64,000 bases of DNA from Deinococcus radiopugnans ATCC 19172 (GTDB lineage Bacteria; Deinococcota; Deinococci; Deinococcales; Deinococcaceae): assembly GCF_006335125.1 (NCBI RefSeq), contig NZ_VDMO01000004.1, forward strand, positions 62,001 to 126,000. Reading direction: 5' to 3'. Both the position numbers and the translations under genes were made by a program. The first letter of the stretch is position 1; every line of letters starts with the position of its first letter. Below the pieces are notes generated by a model. The model was not told the DNA's origin. It did not search any database and was given only the letters and a program-made list of their open reading frames with translations. Positions 12,596-24,538 of the stretch are shown one piece after another.

Positions 12596-13444
12596 TCAGG
12601 TCACCGCGCCGCGCAGGGCCAGGAACAGCACCAGAATCACCACCGCGAGCAGCACCCAGCGCAGGCCCCTGAACAGCGGATTGCCCGCGAACTGCGCCTT
12701 GACCTCGGCGTCGGCGTCCTCCTTGGAGCGCTTCATGCCCAGCCGCTGCCCACGGCGGATCGAGCGCACCGCCTCGCCCATCTTTCCCTGGCGGCGCAGC
12801 GCCACGCCCAGGTTGTGGTGGCCGCCGTCGTACTCGGGATTCAGGCGAATCACCTCGCGGTAACGGGCCTCGGCCCCCGCATGGTCCCCGCTCTCGATGT
12901 CCAGATTGCCCAGGTTGGTCAGCGCGCGGTAGTGGCCTGGATCGGCCTCCAGCGCCGTCTCGAACAGCGCCCTGGCCCCGGCGCTCTCGCCCTGCAACGC
13001 CAGCAACACGCCCTGAATGTTCAGCGCCTCGGCCCGCGTCAGCGGCTGGGCCAGCGCCGGGGCCAGGCCGGCGGCCAGCACCTCCGGATCCGGCTCCTTC
13101 AGGTGGGCGGTCAGGGCGTCCAGCGCCGCGCCCAGGGCGTCCGGATCGGCGGCGCGGCGCAGCACGCTCAGTTCGGCGGCGTCACCGCTCCCAGCCAGCG
13201 CCTCGCGGTAGTCGGTCAGCGCCCGCCGGGCCGAGGGGTAACGCCGCGCCCGCACCGTTTCCTGAAAACGGAACACTGTCTCCAGCGCCTCTTGCAGGTT
13301 GGGGTCCGCCGCGTTCAGGCGCGAGACGGCCAGCGCCCGGCGCCACTCGCCGGCACGGATGACCTCGCCCAGATCGGGCAGGGCGGCGGGATCGGCGGCG
13401 GACGGCTCGGCTGGCCTGGAACGAGAACGGACGGGATCAGACAC
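12596..13444 (-). CDS. TPR-repeat protein with C-terminal membrane anchor
   Basis: 282 residues from GTG 13444. This start was chosen because TATCAT lies 7 nt upstream on the minus strand, the leaderless arrangement common here, while the longer frame has no signal. Alpha-helical repeats fill about residues 25-250, with clear TPR units (ALNIQGVLLALQGESAGARALFETALEADPGHYRALTNLGNLDIESGDHAGAEARYREVIRLNPEYDGGHHNLGVALRRQGK). The final ~22 residues (LRWVLLAVVILVLFLALRG) form a tail anchor, so the TPR domain should face the cytoplasm. Partner unknown. Confidence 0.82.
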   Translation of the reverse strand: MSDPVRSRSRPAEPSAADPAALPDLGEVIRAGEWRRALAVSRLNAADPNLQEALETVFRFQETVRARRYPSARRALTDYREALAGSGDAAELSVLRRAADPDALGAALDALTAHLKEPDPEVLAAGLAPALAQPLTRAEALNIQGVLLALQGESAGARALFETALEADPGHYRALTNLGNLDIESGDHAGAEARYREVIRLNPEYDGGHHNLGVALRRQGKMGEAVRSIRRGQRLGMKRSKEDADAEVKAQFAGNPLFRGLRWVLLAVVILVLFLALRGAVT

Positions 13445-13581
13445 GGCACCGATGATAGGCCGGAACAGGCGGGGCGAGGGGTGCGGGCTTCGCATTCCGG
13501 GCGGCGCGCAGACCGGCGCCGCCGCGTCAGGCTGGCCAGCAAGCGGTCACCGGACAGTTGCCACCCGCCCACTGTGGCAGC

Positions 13582-13959
13582 ATGGCGGGCGTGAATCCTT
13601 CCTTTCTCCCCCGCACCGCCCTGATCACCGGGCTGGTCATCGGTGCGCTGAATATCGTGTTCGGCGGCCTGGAATACGGCTTTGCCCGCCTGCCGATCTG
13701 GTTCTATCTGGTGCAGCTGCTGCTGATTCCGGCCATGCTGGTGCCCATGTTCTACTTTCCGCAGGCCGCCGTCGCGCGCGACTTCCTGCGCCGCGCCGCG
13801 TACTTCGCGATGGGCTGGGCGGTGCCGTTCGCCATCTACAAGTTCTCGCTGGACGTGCTGAACCCCAATTTCAGCCCCGCCGCCTCCCTGCTCAGCTACC
13901 TGTTCGTGATCGCCGCCTTCTCGCTGATCATGGCCGCCGTCCGCAAACCCGTCAAATAA
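13582..13959 (+). CDS. Small four-helix integral membrane protein, unknown function
   Basis: 125 residues from ATG 13582; a TTG-started frame 24 nt longer is less likely. Four hydrophobic segments are visible: TALITGLVIGALNIVFGGLEYG, FYLVQLLLIPAMLVPMFYF, AAYFAMGWAVPFAIYKF and LLSYLFVIAAFSLIMAAV. There is no recognised domain or catalytic motif. The -10 is not clear. It is followed by a strong terminator at 13977-14007, so it is probably a monocistronic unit. Confidence 0.75.
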   Translation: MAGVNPSFLPRTALITGLVIGALNIVFGGLEYGFARLPIWFYLVQLLLIPAMLVPMFYFPQAAVARDFLRRAAYFAMGWAVPFAIYKFSLDVLNPNFSPAASLLSYLFVIAAFSLIMAAVRKPVK

Positions 13960-13976
13960 CGCCGGATGAGATGCAG

Positions 13977-14007
13977 ACGTGGGTCAGAGGCTGTCTCTGA
14001 CCCACGT
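13977..14007 (+). terminator. Terminator hairpin after the small membrane protein gene
   Basis: A perfect 13-bp stem (ACGTGGGTCAGAG / CTCTGACCCACGT) with a 5-nt loop is followed by TTATT. It lies between convergent genes and may work in both directions. Confidence 0.9.
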
Positions 14008-14034
14008 TTATTGGGCGTGTTTTGCAGCGGCTTC

Positions 14035-15777
14035 TCAGCTCGGCCCCACCTCGTACACCGCCTGCCACGGCTTGTAGACCGTGCTGGTCTTGTCGGTGCG
14101 GACGCCGCTGGCATCCTTGATGGTGCGCGTGATGTACAGGCTGAAGCCGTCGGCGGCCCAGTCCACCTGCCGGGTGGTGCCGGGGCGCAGTTTGGGATTG
14201 ACCACGTATTTGGGGGCCGGGTGCGGCGTGCGCGACAGGATCACGGCGGGACTGACCGTGACCTTGCGCGCCTGCTTGACCCCCCAGACCTGCACGTCCA
14301 GGGTGCTGGCCGCGTCGTCGTTGACGGTCCTGATCAGCAGCGGGCCGCCCGTGTCGTTGCCAAACTTAAGATCCAGACCCGGATCGTAGACGGCGGCCTC
14401 GAAGCCCACCTGCGGCTCGTAGTAGCCGACGCGGTAGCTGTGCTGGTTGCGCTCCTCCACCGGCAGGCCCGCGCCGTATAACGCGCGGAACACGGTGGTG
14501 CTGACCTGACACACGCCGCCGCCCAGCCCGTCCACCGTGCGCCCGCCGCTGATGATCAGTCCGCCTACAAACCCGTTGTCGGCGGTGATCCCGCCCAGGG
14601 CGTCCAGAAAGCTGAAGGTGCCGCCCACGGGCACCACGGCGCCGTTGATCTTGGCGGCGGCATTGGCCACGTTGGTGCGGCGCTCGGGGCTGCTGCCGTA
14701 GTAGGTGCTGACCCCGGTGTGGATCAGGCTCAGCTTGCTGGCGTCGGGCAGTTGCGCCTCGGTCAACTCCGGCCGCACCTTCTTGGAGGCGAACACCATG
14801 CTGGTCTTGGCCGGGTCCAGCACCGTGGCCCGGAAAGCCGCGTAGGCCGACTGCTGGGTCACGCGCCCCGCCTGCTCGGGCACCTTGACCGGCTTGTCGC
14901 CCTTGAACGCGAAGCGGGCGTTCTGCGCGGGCTGATCGATGAAGTCCGTCAGCAGGGCGAAGGCGCGTTTGATGGCCGCCTCGTCGGCCACGATGCCCTG
15001 CGGCCTGACCCAGTACAGGTTGGCCACCTGCAGCGGCGTCAGCACGCCCTTGCGCGCCGTGCCGGCCAGCGTCGCCCCGAACGGCCGCATCAGCGCGTTG
15101 CCCTGGTCCACGTAGCCCTGCAGGACGTCGGCGGTGTACTGCGCCCTGGACTCCCGGACTGGAATCTGGAGGGTGGTGGCGGTGGGCGCGGCGGCGTAGA
15201 CCGTGGCGGCGGCGGCGGCATCGTACTGGCGGCCCGGCGCGTCCCTGACCGTCACGGCGTACCGGAGCTTCTGTTTGTCGAAGGCGACGGCGGCGTTCCT
15301 GGGCGGCGCGTTCAGGCTGGCGGTCAGGGTGGTCAGCGCCGCCTTTGCCAAAGCAGGATCGACGGCGGCGATCAGCGGAAAGTTCTGCGGCTGCGGCTGG
15401 CCGAGCATGCCCTGAACGCGCTCCAGCAGGGTGCGGGCGGCGCTGACCTTCTCGGCGGCGGCCACGCTGGTCTCGGCGTCGGCGTGCCAGCCCAGTTGAT
15501 CGGCCCCCAGCGTCCACGACTGCTTCCCGGCGGTCACGGTGACCTGCGGGGGCGTGGCGGCGCGCTCGCCGAGGGCGGCGATGGCCTGCTCACGGGTCAG
15601 CCCGCCCACATCCACGCCCGCCACACTCAGGCCCGGCGCCAGCTTCTCGTCGGAGCTCGCCGCCACGCCCATCGCCAGTGCCCCGCCCAGCAGCACCGTC
15701 GCCGTTACCCCCATCAACCAGAACTTCACGGGTTCAGTGTAAGGAACTTCACCGTGGAGGGTCTGAGGGATTTTCAC
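14035..15777 (-). CDS. VanW-family envelope protein
   Basis: 580 residues. One N-terminal membrane segment (about 18-40, [19 protein letters not shown]) anchors the protein outside the cytoplasm. Two repeats similar to the putative peptidoglycan-binding PG_binding_4 domain follow ([20 protein letters not shown] at about 53-72, and a second about 130 residues later). The VanW domain (about 350-490) is intact: [21 protein letters not shown] and [37 protein letters not shown]. Despite its name, VanW is widespread and not proof of vancomycin resistance; its activity is unknown. Start is GTG 15777, with AAGGA about 12 nt upstream; GTG 15729 is an alternative. Confidence 0.9.
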   Translation of the reverse strand: MKIPQTLHGEVPYTEPVKFWLMGVTATVLLGGALAMGVAASSDEKLAPGLSVAGVDVGGLTREQAIAALGERAATPPQVTVTAGKQSWTLGADQLGWHADAETSVAAAEKVSAARTLLERVQGMLGQPQPQNFPLIAAVDPALAKAALTTLTASLNAPPRNAAVAFDKQKLRYAVTVRDAPGRQYDAAAAATVYAAAPTATTLQIPVRESRAQYTADVLQGYVDQGNALMRPFGATLAGTARKGVLTPLQVANLYWVRPQGIVADEAAIKRAFALLTDFIDQPAQNARFAFKGDKPVKVPEQAGRVTQQSAYAAFRATVLDPAKTSMVFASKKVRPELTEAQLPDASKLSLIHTGVSTYYGSSPERRTNVANAAAKINGAVVPVGGTFSFLDALGGITADNGFVGGLIISGGRTVDGLGGGVCQVSTTVFRALYGAGLPVEERNQHSYRVGYYEPQVGFEAAVYDPGLDLKFGNDTGGPLLIRTVNDDAASTLDVQVWGVKQARKVTVSPAVILSRTPHPAPKYVVNPKLRPGTTRQVDWAADGFSLYITRTIKDASGVRTDKTSTVYKPWQAVYEVGPS

Positions 15778-15886
15778 ACTCTGCCGCGCGTCCTTGCGCC
15801 GCCGGGCGCGTTCGCCTCACATGGACATGCAAAAAGGCTGGAGGCCACGTCTACGGACGTGACCTCCAGTCCCCAGCAGTGGGGGA

Positions 15887-17149
<1,263 letters not shown>

Positions 17150-17233
17150 ACAGTCCTCCGTTTGCCTCAGTGTAGGCGTCAGAAATGGGAAAATCGGTGA
17201 GGTGTCCAGCCGATTGGACACGGTGAAGGGCAA

Positions 17234-18112
17234 TCAGACCGGAACCGGCGGACGGGCACGCCTGGGCCGCAGGTTCAGCAGCGCCAACCCGGCCAGGATG
17301 ACGCCCACGCCAACCACCGACAGCACGCCCACCCGCTCGCCGGCCACCGCGCCCCAGAACAGCCCCCAGACCGGCAGCAGGTACGTGACCGCCACCACCT
17401 GCGTGCTGGAGATGCGCGACAGCAGGCCGTAATACAGCAGGTAGGCAAACCCGCTGCCGAAGACGCCCAGAAACAGCATGGACAGCACGGCCTGCGAGGT
17501 CAGCGCGGACGGCGCGGAGCCGAGGAGGGCGGCGGGCAGCAGCATCAATCCGGCCAGCGAGAGCTGAGTCGTCGCCAGCCCCACCGGGTTCAGGCCGTTC
17601 AGCGTGCGCTTGGCAATCACCGTCGCCACCGCGTAGCCCAGCCCCGCCGCCGCCAGCACCGTGACGCCCAGGGCCGAGGCGTGGCCGCCGCTCAGGCCGC
17701 CGAAGACGGTCAGGCCCACGCCGCCCAGGCCGATCAGCACGCCCAGGATCACGCGGGCGCTGGGGGCGATCTCGCGCACGCCCAGGCTGATCAGCAGCGT
17801 GAACAGCGGCGTGGTGGCGTTCAGGATGGCGGCGATATTGCTGGAGACGCTCAGCTCGCCCCACGCGAAGAACGTCCACGGCACCACGTTGTTGAAAAAG
17901 GCCACCAGCAGCAGCGGTTTCCACAACCGGGCGGGCGGCAGCGTGTGGCGGCCCAGCCGCAGCGCCAGCCACAGCACCGCCGCGCCGAACACGCAGCGCA
18001 GCAGCGCCACCCACAGCGGCGGGAACACCTCGCCCCCCCACTTGATCAGCAGGAACGAGATGCCCCACACGGCGGAGAGCGCAAACAGTTGCAGGGCGTC
18101 CTGACGGGTCAC
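17234..18112 (-). CDS. EamA/DMT-family transporter
   Basis: 292 residues with about ten hydrophobic helices in two halves, each an EamA domain (ALQLFALSAVWGISFLLIKWGGEV... and GLGYAVATVIAKRTLNGLNPVGLATTQ...). VFGSGFAYLLYYGLLSRISSTQVVAVTYLLPVWGLFWG is the typical conserved end of the second domain. These are inner-membrane drug/metabolite exporters, often of amino acids. GTG start overlaps the stop of the upstream FMN-binding gene by 4 nt (GTGA), so the two are translationally coupled. Substrate unknown. Confidence 0.92.
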   Translation of the reverse strand: MTRQDALQLFALSAVWGISFLLIKWGGEVFPPLWVALLRCVFGAAVLWLALRLGRHTLPPARLWKPLLLVAFFNNVVPWTFFAWGELSVSSNIAAILNATTPLFTLLISLGVREIAPSARVILGVLIGLGGVGLTVFGGLSGGHASALGVTVLAAAGLGYAVATVIAKRTLNGLNPVGLATTQLSLAGLMLLPAALLGSAPSALTSQAVLSMLFLGVFGSGFAYLLYYGLLSRISSTQVVAVTYLLPVWGLFWGAVAGERVGVLSVVGVGVILAGLALLNLRPRRARPPVPV

Positions 18113-18753
18113 GGCCTGACTCTAGCGGGATCGGGGACGGCGGGGTTGGGAAGGGCCGGACGCAGACGGGCCAGTTCCGGCGTCAGCGCGGGCCAGTCGT
18201 CGGTCTGATCTGCCCCCGGTTGCCAGTTTTCCTTGCCGCTCCAGCGTTCCACCGCCAGCGAGTAGACACTCGTGCGCGCCAGGTCGCTGTCCAGAATCGG
18301 GCGGGTCTGCTCGCCGACGCGCAGGTCAGGAAACAGCCGCTCGGAGAGGACACGCAGGGCCTCGCGGGCCTCCTCGCGGTCGGTCAGCAGGCGAGCCGCG
18401 CCGAAGGCCACGACGCTGCGGTACTGCACGCTCAGTTCCAGCGGCGAGTTGCTGGGCAGGAGAGCGCCGATTTCCATGGCCTCGAAGGTGGCCGGGTGGC
18501 CCTGCCCGGTGTTGGCCCACAGCCGCCCGGTGATGTTGGTGTGGTACACGATGTCGTGCGTTTCGGGGCGGTAGGCGTAGGCCAGCGTCGTGATGAAGGG
18601 GAAGGGCTGCCCGTCCCCCGACTGCCAGACCGTCGCCACCCGTCCGATCCCCACGCGGGCCAGCAGGTCCCGAATCCAGGCGTCGTCCCGGCGGTTCTGC
18701 GGGCGGCGGCTGACGCTGGGGTCACGCTGCCGGGGATCGTAGAAGCCGCTCAT
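18109..18753 (-). CDS. Pyridoxamine 5'-phosphate oxidase-like FMN-binding protein
   Basis: 214 residues. The split-barrel fold is indicated by LARVGIGRVATVWQSGDGQPFPFITTLAYAYRPETHDIVYHTNITGRLWANTGQ and VQYRSVVAFGAARLL. Such proteins bind FMN or F420 and include NimA-like nitroimidazole reductases and PNPOx-like proteins. The next gene on the same strand is an EamA exporter (4-nt overlap), and the divergent neighbour is a MocR regulator only 17 bp away, suggesting the trio forms one regulated unit. The ATG has TAGTCT 6 nt upstream (18760-18765), so it is predicted leaderless. Confidence 0.85.
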   Translation of the reverse strand: MSGFYDPRQRDPSVSRRPQNRRDDAWIRDLLARVGIGRVATVWQSGDGQPFPFITTLAYAYRPETHDIVYHTNITGRLWANTGQGHPATFEAMEIGALLPSNSPLELSVQYRSVVAFGAARLLTDREEAREALRVLSERLFPDLRVGEQTRPILDSDLARTSVYSLAVERWSGKENWQPGADQTDDWPALTPELARLRPALPNPAVPDPARVRP

Positions 18754-18758
18754 GGCCG

Positions 18759-18765
18759 TAGACTA
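18759..18765. promoter_or_regulatory. Symmetric divergent -10 element shared by two leaderless genes
   Basis: The 7 bases TAGACTA give TAGACT on the plus strand (6 nt before ATG 18771) and TAGTCT on the minus strand (6 nt before ATG 18753). The two start codons are only 17 bp apart, so each promoter's -35 region would lie inside the other gene's coding sequence. Confidence 0.75.
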
Positions 18766-18770
18766 GCCGC

Positions 18771-20243
18771 ATGGTGGCCCCCCGCGAAGCTCCACTTCGG
18801 CCCAAAAAGAGCAGTCCACTTCTGGACAGCCTGCCCGTGGCGCTGGCCCTGCACCGGGACGGCGTCCAGCCTCTGCACGCCCAACTGGCCGAGGGGTTGC
18901 GGGTGGCGGCGCTGTCGGGCGCGCTTCCCGCTGGGCTGAGGCTGCCCGGCTCGCGCACGCTGGCCGCCGAACTGGGCGTCACGCGCGGCGTGGTGGCCGA
19001 CGCCTACGCCGAACTGGTGGCCGACGGCACGCTGGAGGCGGCAGTGGGCCGGGGCACGCGCGTTTCGGCAGGCGCGGCGCAGGCCGCCCAGCCCCGGACA
19101 GGCGAGGGCGGCGCCCCCGGCTGGTTCGTGGCCCCGCAGGCGGCCCCGGTGGACGGCCCCCCGCGCCCCGGAGGCGTCCACTTCCGGGTGGGCGTGGCGA
19201 CGACGGCCACGCTGGATACGCGGGCGTGGCGGCAGGCCTGGGCGGCGGCGGCGCGGGCAGACGTGGCCGGCGACTACGGCGATCCGGCGGGCGAACCCGA
19301 ACTGCGCGCGGCGCTGGCCGCCCTCGTGGCCCGGTCACGCGGGCTGGGCGCGGCGGCTGGGCGGGTGCTGGTCACGGCGGGTTCCCTGCAGGCGCTGAAC
19401 CTGATCCTGAAACTGCTGCCCCCGCAGTCCAGGGTGCTGTTCGAGGCCACCGGCTACCGCGCGGCGCGGCAGGCCATCGTGGACGCCGGACACAGCCTGA
19501 TCCCGCTGGGGCAGGACGTGGACGGCCCCGTGATCACCGCCGACACGCCCCCCGCCCGCCTGGCCTACGTGACCCCCAGCCACAGCTTTCCGCTGGGCGG
19601 GCGCATGAGCGTGCCGCGCCGACTGGCCCTGCTGGAGTGGGCCGCCAGGCATGACGCCCTGATTGTGGAGGACGACTACGACGGCGAGTTCCGCTACGGT
19701 GCGCCGCCGCTGCCCACGCTGGCGAGTCTGGACTCACAGGGCCGCGTCCTATACCTGGGCACGCTGTCCAAGGTGCTGACGCCGGGCCTGCGCACCGGCT
19801 TCCTGATCTGCCCGCCCGCGCTGCTGCCCGCGCTGGTGCGCGCCCGCACGTTGCTGGATTCGGGCCACCCGCTGCCCGTTCAGCACGCGCTGCTGCACCT
19901 GCTGAAGACCGGCGAGCTGGACCGCCACATCCGCCGCACGCGCCGCTGGCACGCGGGAGTGCGGGCCGTCTTGACCCAGATTCTGGAACCATTGGCTCCG
20001 CACGCCACGCTGGGCGGCATCGAGGCCGGGCTGCACGTCTGCCTGTTCCTGTCGCCGCCGCTGGACGCGCGGGCCGTGGCCGCCGAACTGTCCAGGCGCG
20101 GTGTTCACGTCTCCACACTGGACACCTACACCTTCGCCGGGGCCGTGCCCAACGCCCTGCTGCTGGGCTACGGCGGGCTGACCATTCAGCAGGCACAGGC
20201 GGGGGCACAGGAGATTGTGCGGGTGATCCTGGGCGGGGGCTAG
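18771..20243 (+). CDS. MocR/PdxR-type transcriptional regulator (GntR HTH + aminotransferase domain)
   Basis: 490 residues. The N-terminal GntR winged helix (about 28-100) has PLHAQLAEGLRVAALSGALPAGLRLPGSRTLAAELGVTRGVVADAYAELVADG. The C-terminal fold-type I aminotransferase-like domain (about 130-480) has VEDDYDGEFRYG and LYLGTLSKVLTPGLRTGFL, with the PLP lysine in TLSK intact. MocR proteins sense PLP or an amino-compound adduct and act as activator or repressor. The shared promoter with the divergent FMN-protein/exporter pair suggests that pair as its target. The gene is predicted leaderless. Confidence 0.92.
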   Translation: MVAPREAPLRPKKSSPLLDSLPVALALHRDGVQPLHAQLAEGLRVAALSGALPAGLRLPGSRTLAAELGVTRGVVADAYAELVADGTLEAAVGRGTRVSAGAAQAAQPRTGEGGAPGWFVAPQAAPVDGPPRPGGVHFRVGVATTATLDTRAWRQAWAAAARADVAGDYGDPAGEPELRAALAALVARSRGLGAAAGRVLVTAGSLQALNLILKLLPPQSRVLFEATGYRAARQAIVDAGHSLIPLGQDVDGPVITADTPPARLAYVTPSHSFPLGGRMSVPRRLALLEWAARHDALIVEDDYDGEFRYGAPPLPTLASLDSQGRVLYLGTLSKVLTPGLRTGFLICPPALLPALVRARTLLDSGHPLPVQHALLHLLKTGELDRHIRRTRRWHAGVRAVLTQILEPLAPHATLGGIEAGLHVCLFLSPPLDARAVAAELSRRGVHVSTLDTYTFAGAVPNALLLGYGGLTIQQAQAGAQEIVRVILGGG

Positions 20244-20252
20244 ACCTGAAGC

Positions 20253-20825
20253 CTAGCGCCGTCCCTTGACCAGCCAGGCGTGTTCCTCGATGCCCGCCGC
20301 CTGATTGGCCGCGCGCGCCATCACGAACAGCAGGTCCGATAAACGGTTCAGGTAGATCTGCACCTCGCGGTTGGCCTCCTCCACTTCCAGCAGGCGGATC
20401 ACCTCTCGTTCGGCGCGGCGGGCCACCGTGCGGGCGATGTGCAGGGTGGCGGCGGCGGGCGTGCCACCGGGGTGGACGAAGCCGGTGAAGGGCGGCGCGG
20501 CCTCCTGATAGCGGTCGATCATGGCTTCCAGAAACGCGGAGTCCTGGGCGTCGATGCGGCTGATCTTCTTCTCGTAGGTGGTGCCGGGCCGGGTGGCAAG
20601 GTCCGCGCCCAGATCGAACAGGGCGTTTTGCAGGTATTCCAGATCCTGGTCCAGCGCGGCGTCGGGCTTGTGGCTGCGGGTGTTGTGGGCGCGGGCCAGA
20701 CCGATGGCGCTGTTCAATTCGTCCACCGTGCCGTAGGCTTCCACGCGCGGGTGCGTCTTGCTCACGCGATCCGCGCCGTACAGTCCGGTGGTGCCGCCGT
20801 CGCCTGTCTTGGTGTAGAGCTTCAT
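20253..20825 (-). CDS. PduO-type ATP:cob(I)alamin adenosyltransferase
   Basis: 190 residues beginning MKLYTKTGDGGTTGLYGADRV, the ATP-binding loop (TKTGDxGxT) of PduO/MMAB enzymes. RVEAYGTVDELNSAIGLAR, FVHPGGTPAAATLHIARTVARRAER and YLNRLSDLLFVMARAAN are the other family blocks, including the Arg/Asp residues that place ATP and cobalamin. It makes adenosylcobalamin from cob(I)alamin and ATP in the cytoplasm. TACCCT (20832-20837) is 6 nt before the ATG, so the gene is predicted leaderless. It is divergent from moeA, 78 bp away. Confidence 0.95.
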   Translation of the reverse strand: MKLYTKTGDGGTTGLYGADRVSKTHPRVEAYGTVDELNSAIGLARAHNTRSHKPDAALDQDLEYLQNALFDLGADLATRPGTTYEKKISRIDAQDSAFLEAMIDRYQEAAPPFTGFVHPGGTPAAATLHIARTVARRAEREVIRLLEVEEANREVQIYLNRLSDLLFVMARAANQAAGIEEHAWLVKGRR

Positions 20826-20903
20826 AGGCACAGGGTAGTGGGTTGGACGCGGCGGGGGGTGGGAACGGCGGCCCGCCGCGCGCCGCCCTCTATGCTGTTC
20901 CTC

Positions 20904-22094
20904 ATGCCCCACCCCCCGTTTCCCATGCACGTCAGCGTGACCGAGGCCCGCGAGATGCTGTCCGCGCTGCTGCCCGCCCTGGGCACCGAGACCGTGCCCG
21001 TCGCCCAGGCCCTGGGCCGCACCCTGGCCGCCGATCTGGAAGCCCGGGTCAGCCACCCCAGCGCCACCGAGAGCGCCCTGGACGGCATTGCCGCCCGCGA
21101 GACCGACACGCTGAGCGCCAGCGCCGAGACGCCCGTTCGGCTGAGGATCGCCGGGGAGAGCCGCGCCGGGGTGCCATTTGACGGAACGGTAGGCGCGGGC
21201 GAGTGCGTGCGGATCTACACCGGGGCGCCGCTGCCCGCCGGGGTGGATGCCATCTGCCCCGTCGAGGAATTGCAGGACGACGGCCCCGAACACGTTCTGC
21301 TGCGGCGCCCCGCCTTCCCCGGCGACGTGCGCCCCGAGGGCGGCGACTTCCGCGCGGGCGAGGTGGTGATGCGGGCCGGACTGCGCCTGAGCGCCCCACG
21401 GGTGGCCCTGGCCGCCGCGTTGGGCCACGCGCGGGTGCCGGTGCGCCGCAGGATGCGCGTAGCGCTGCTCTCCACCGGGGACGAGGTCATCGAGCCTGGA
21501 CTGCCCCTGAAACCCGGTCAGGTGTACGACAGCAACCGCGTCGGGCTGTCGGCCATGCTGCAGGAGAGCGGCTGCGAGGTCATCGAACTGGGCCACGCCC
21601 CGGACAGCCCCGCGTCGCTGCAGGCGGCCCTCGGGGCAGCGGGCGGCGCGAACGTGCTGCTCACCAGCGGCGGCGTCAGCATGGGCCGGTACGACTTCAT
21701 GCGTGACCTGCTCGTCGAACACGGCAGCGTCTCGTTCTGGAAGGTCAGGATGCGGCCCGGTGGCCCGGCCATCCTGGGCGGCTGGAACGGGTTGCCGGTG
21801 TTCGGCCTGCCGGGGAATCCGGTCAGCAGTCTGGTGGTCTTTCACGTGATCGTGCGCCCGGCCCTGACCGGGCAGCCGGTACAGAGCTTAAAGCTGCGTG
21901 CGGCCACGCCCTTCCGTGGCCTGAAGGACAAGACCGCCTTCTGGCGCGGCGTGATCCGGGAGGGCGAGGTGGGCGACTACGGCGCCCAGGGCAGCGGCAT
22001 CCTGCGCTCGCTGAGCGACGCGGACGCGCTGGTGATCGTGCCGGAGGGCGGCGCGGTGGAAGTCGGAGAGGTGGTGGACGTGGTGCTACTGTAA
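20904..22094 (+). CDS. moeA: Molybdopterin molybdenumtransferase
   Basis: 396 residues from ATG 20904. TATGCT ends 7 nt before this start, so a leaderless promoter fixes it, and the much longer open frame upstream is not coding. MoeA inserts molybdate into adenylylated molybdopterin. Domain order is MoeA N (about 8-160, VSVTEAREMLSALLPALGTETVPVAQALGRTLAADLEA, IYTGAPLPAGVDAICPVE), then MoCF_biosynth (VALLSTGDEV, YDSNRVGLSAML, LLTSGGVSMGRYDF, PVFGLPGNPVSSLVVF), then the C-terminal beta domain. The normally invariant N-terminal GYA is replaced by DGIAA, a small deviation. Confidence 0.94.
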   Translation: MPHPPFPMHVSVTEAREMLSALLPALGTETVPVAQALGRTLAADLEARVSHPSATESALDGIAARETDTLSASAETPVRLRIAGESRAGVPFDGTVGAGECVRIYTGAPLPAGVDAICPVEELQDDGPEHVLLRRPAFPGDVRPEGGDFRAGEVVMRAGLRLSAPRVALAAALGHARVPVRRRMRVALLSTGDEVIEPGLPLKPGQVYDSNRVGLSAMLQESGCEVIELGHAPDSPASLQAALGAAGGANVLLTSGGVSMGRYDFMRDLLVEHGSVSFWKVRMRPGGPAILGGWNGLPVFGLPGNPVSSLVVFHVIVRPALTGQPVQSLKLRAATPFRGLKDKTAFWRGVIREGEVGDYGAQGSGILRSLSDADALVIVPEGGAVEVGEVVDVVLL

Positions 22095-22100
22095 GCGCCC

Positions 22101-22999
22101 TCAGCCCAGTCCCAGCAGCCGCGTCAGGATGACGTGATGATCCTCAGAAAAACGGCGCGGGCGGGCCAGAGCGGTGGTCAGAGGAACCGCGTGGCAGGCG
22201 AAGGCAGGAGGCGGCTCAGCAAGGTAAATATGCGCGGCCGTCGGGGCCACCAGCGCGCGGGCCGGATGATCGAACACCGCCGTTGCCCCGGCGCGGGGCG
22301 GCTGGCCTGGCGGCAGCACGTGGCCCGGCAGCTCCCACAAGCCCTGCCCGATGGGGCCAGGGCGGGTGTGCAGCATCACCCTCTCCTCTGCCCGCCACAG
22401 CCAGCGTTCCTCGGCCAGATGGACGCCGGGTGGCAGGGCCGCGCGGGCCGCCGCCACCGCCCGCCACTCGGCCTGGAGGCGGGTGAAGGCGGGGGTGTGG
22501 GCAAAGGCTTCCAGAAAAGCCCGGACGGCGGCGGGCACGGCGGGGGGCAGCGGCTGACCCTCGAACAGCGCGCGGCGCAGATCGGTGGCATTCAGCTCCG
22601 GCGTCTGTGGCACGTTCAGGCGAGACCAGCCGGGGAACCAGCGCAGGTAGGCGCTGCTGGCGTCCTTCTCGAAACCGACGAGGGCCAGCGCCGCCGCCGG
22701 GCCGAACACGCTGGCGGCCTGGGCACGAACTTCGGCGGCCCAGCGTTCCGCGTCGAAATGATCGGGCAGCGGGCGGAAGGTCACGCGCCGCACATCGGCC
22801 CCGGCCTCGCGCAGGACGGCGCGGAACATGCTCGCTCGCTCGGGGGCGCTCCAGGGGTTGTGGACGCTGCGGGCCAGATTGGCGCTGCCGGGCAGCACCA
22901 GCACGCGCGGGGCCGCCTCCAGCGCGTGCAGCACGCTGCCGACATGGGCGGCGTGCGGGGGCTGGAACCGCCCCACGTACACCGCGCCGGCAGGCGGGT

Positions 23000-23003
<4 letters not shown>
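22101..23003 (-). CDS. nadM: NadM-like nicotinamide-nucleotide adenylyltransferase with degenerate Nudix domain
   Basis: 300 residues from a GTG that overlaps the pncB stop by 4 nt (GTGA). The N-terminal nucleotidyltransferase domain has [20 protein letters not shown] (GRFQPxHxxH ATP site) and [12 protein letters not shown] (TxxR/SxxxR-like), so it should make NAD from NMN and ATP. The C-terminal ~130 residues resemble the Nudix domain of bifunctional NadM proteins ([14 protein letters not shown]), but the REUXEE part of the Nudix box is missing, so ADP-ribose hydrolysis is unlikely. It may be a ligand-sensing remnant. Confidence 0.87.
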
Positions 23004-24436
<1,433 letters not shown>

Positions 24437-24538
24437 GGGAAAAGTGTAGAGGCTGCCCCGCCCCGTCCGCCGCAACATGACAGCAATCTCAAGCCCACAC
24501 GGCTGGCCCTGGCCCACCCGTCGCCCGATACTCGGGCC

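Noticed and set aside
14035..15777. Vancomycin resistance determinant
   Set aside because: VanW-domain proteins are common in bacteria without van clusters; no vanA/vanH/vanX genes are nearby.
20826..20903. Cobalamin riboswitch before the PduO-type gene or Moco riboswitch before moeA
   Set aside because: The intergenic region is only 78 bp, both genes look leaderless and no structured leader can fit.
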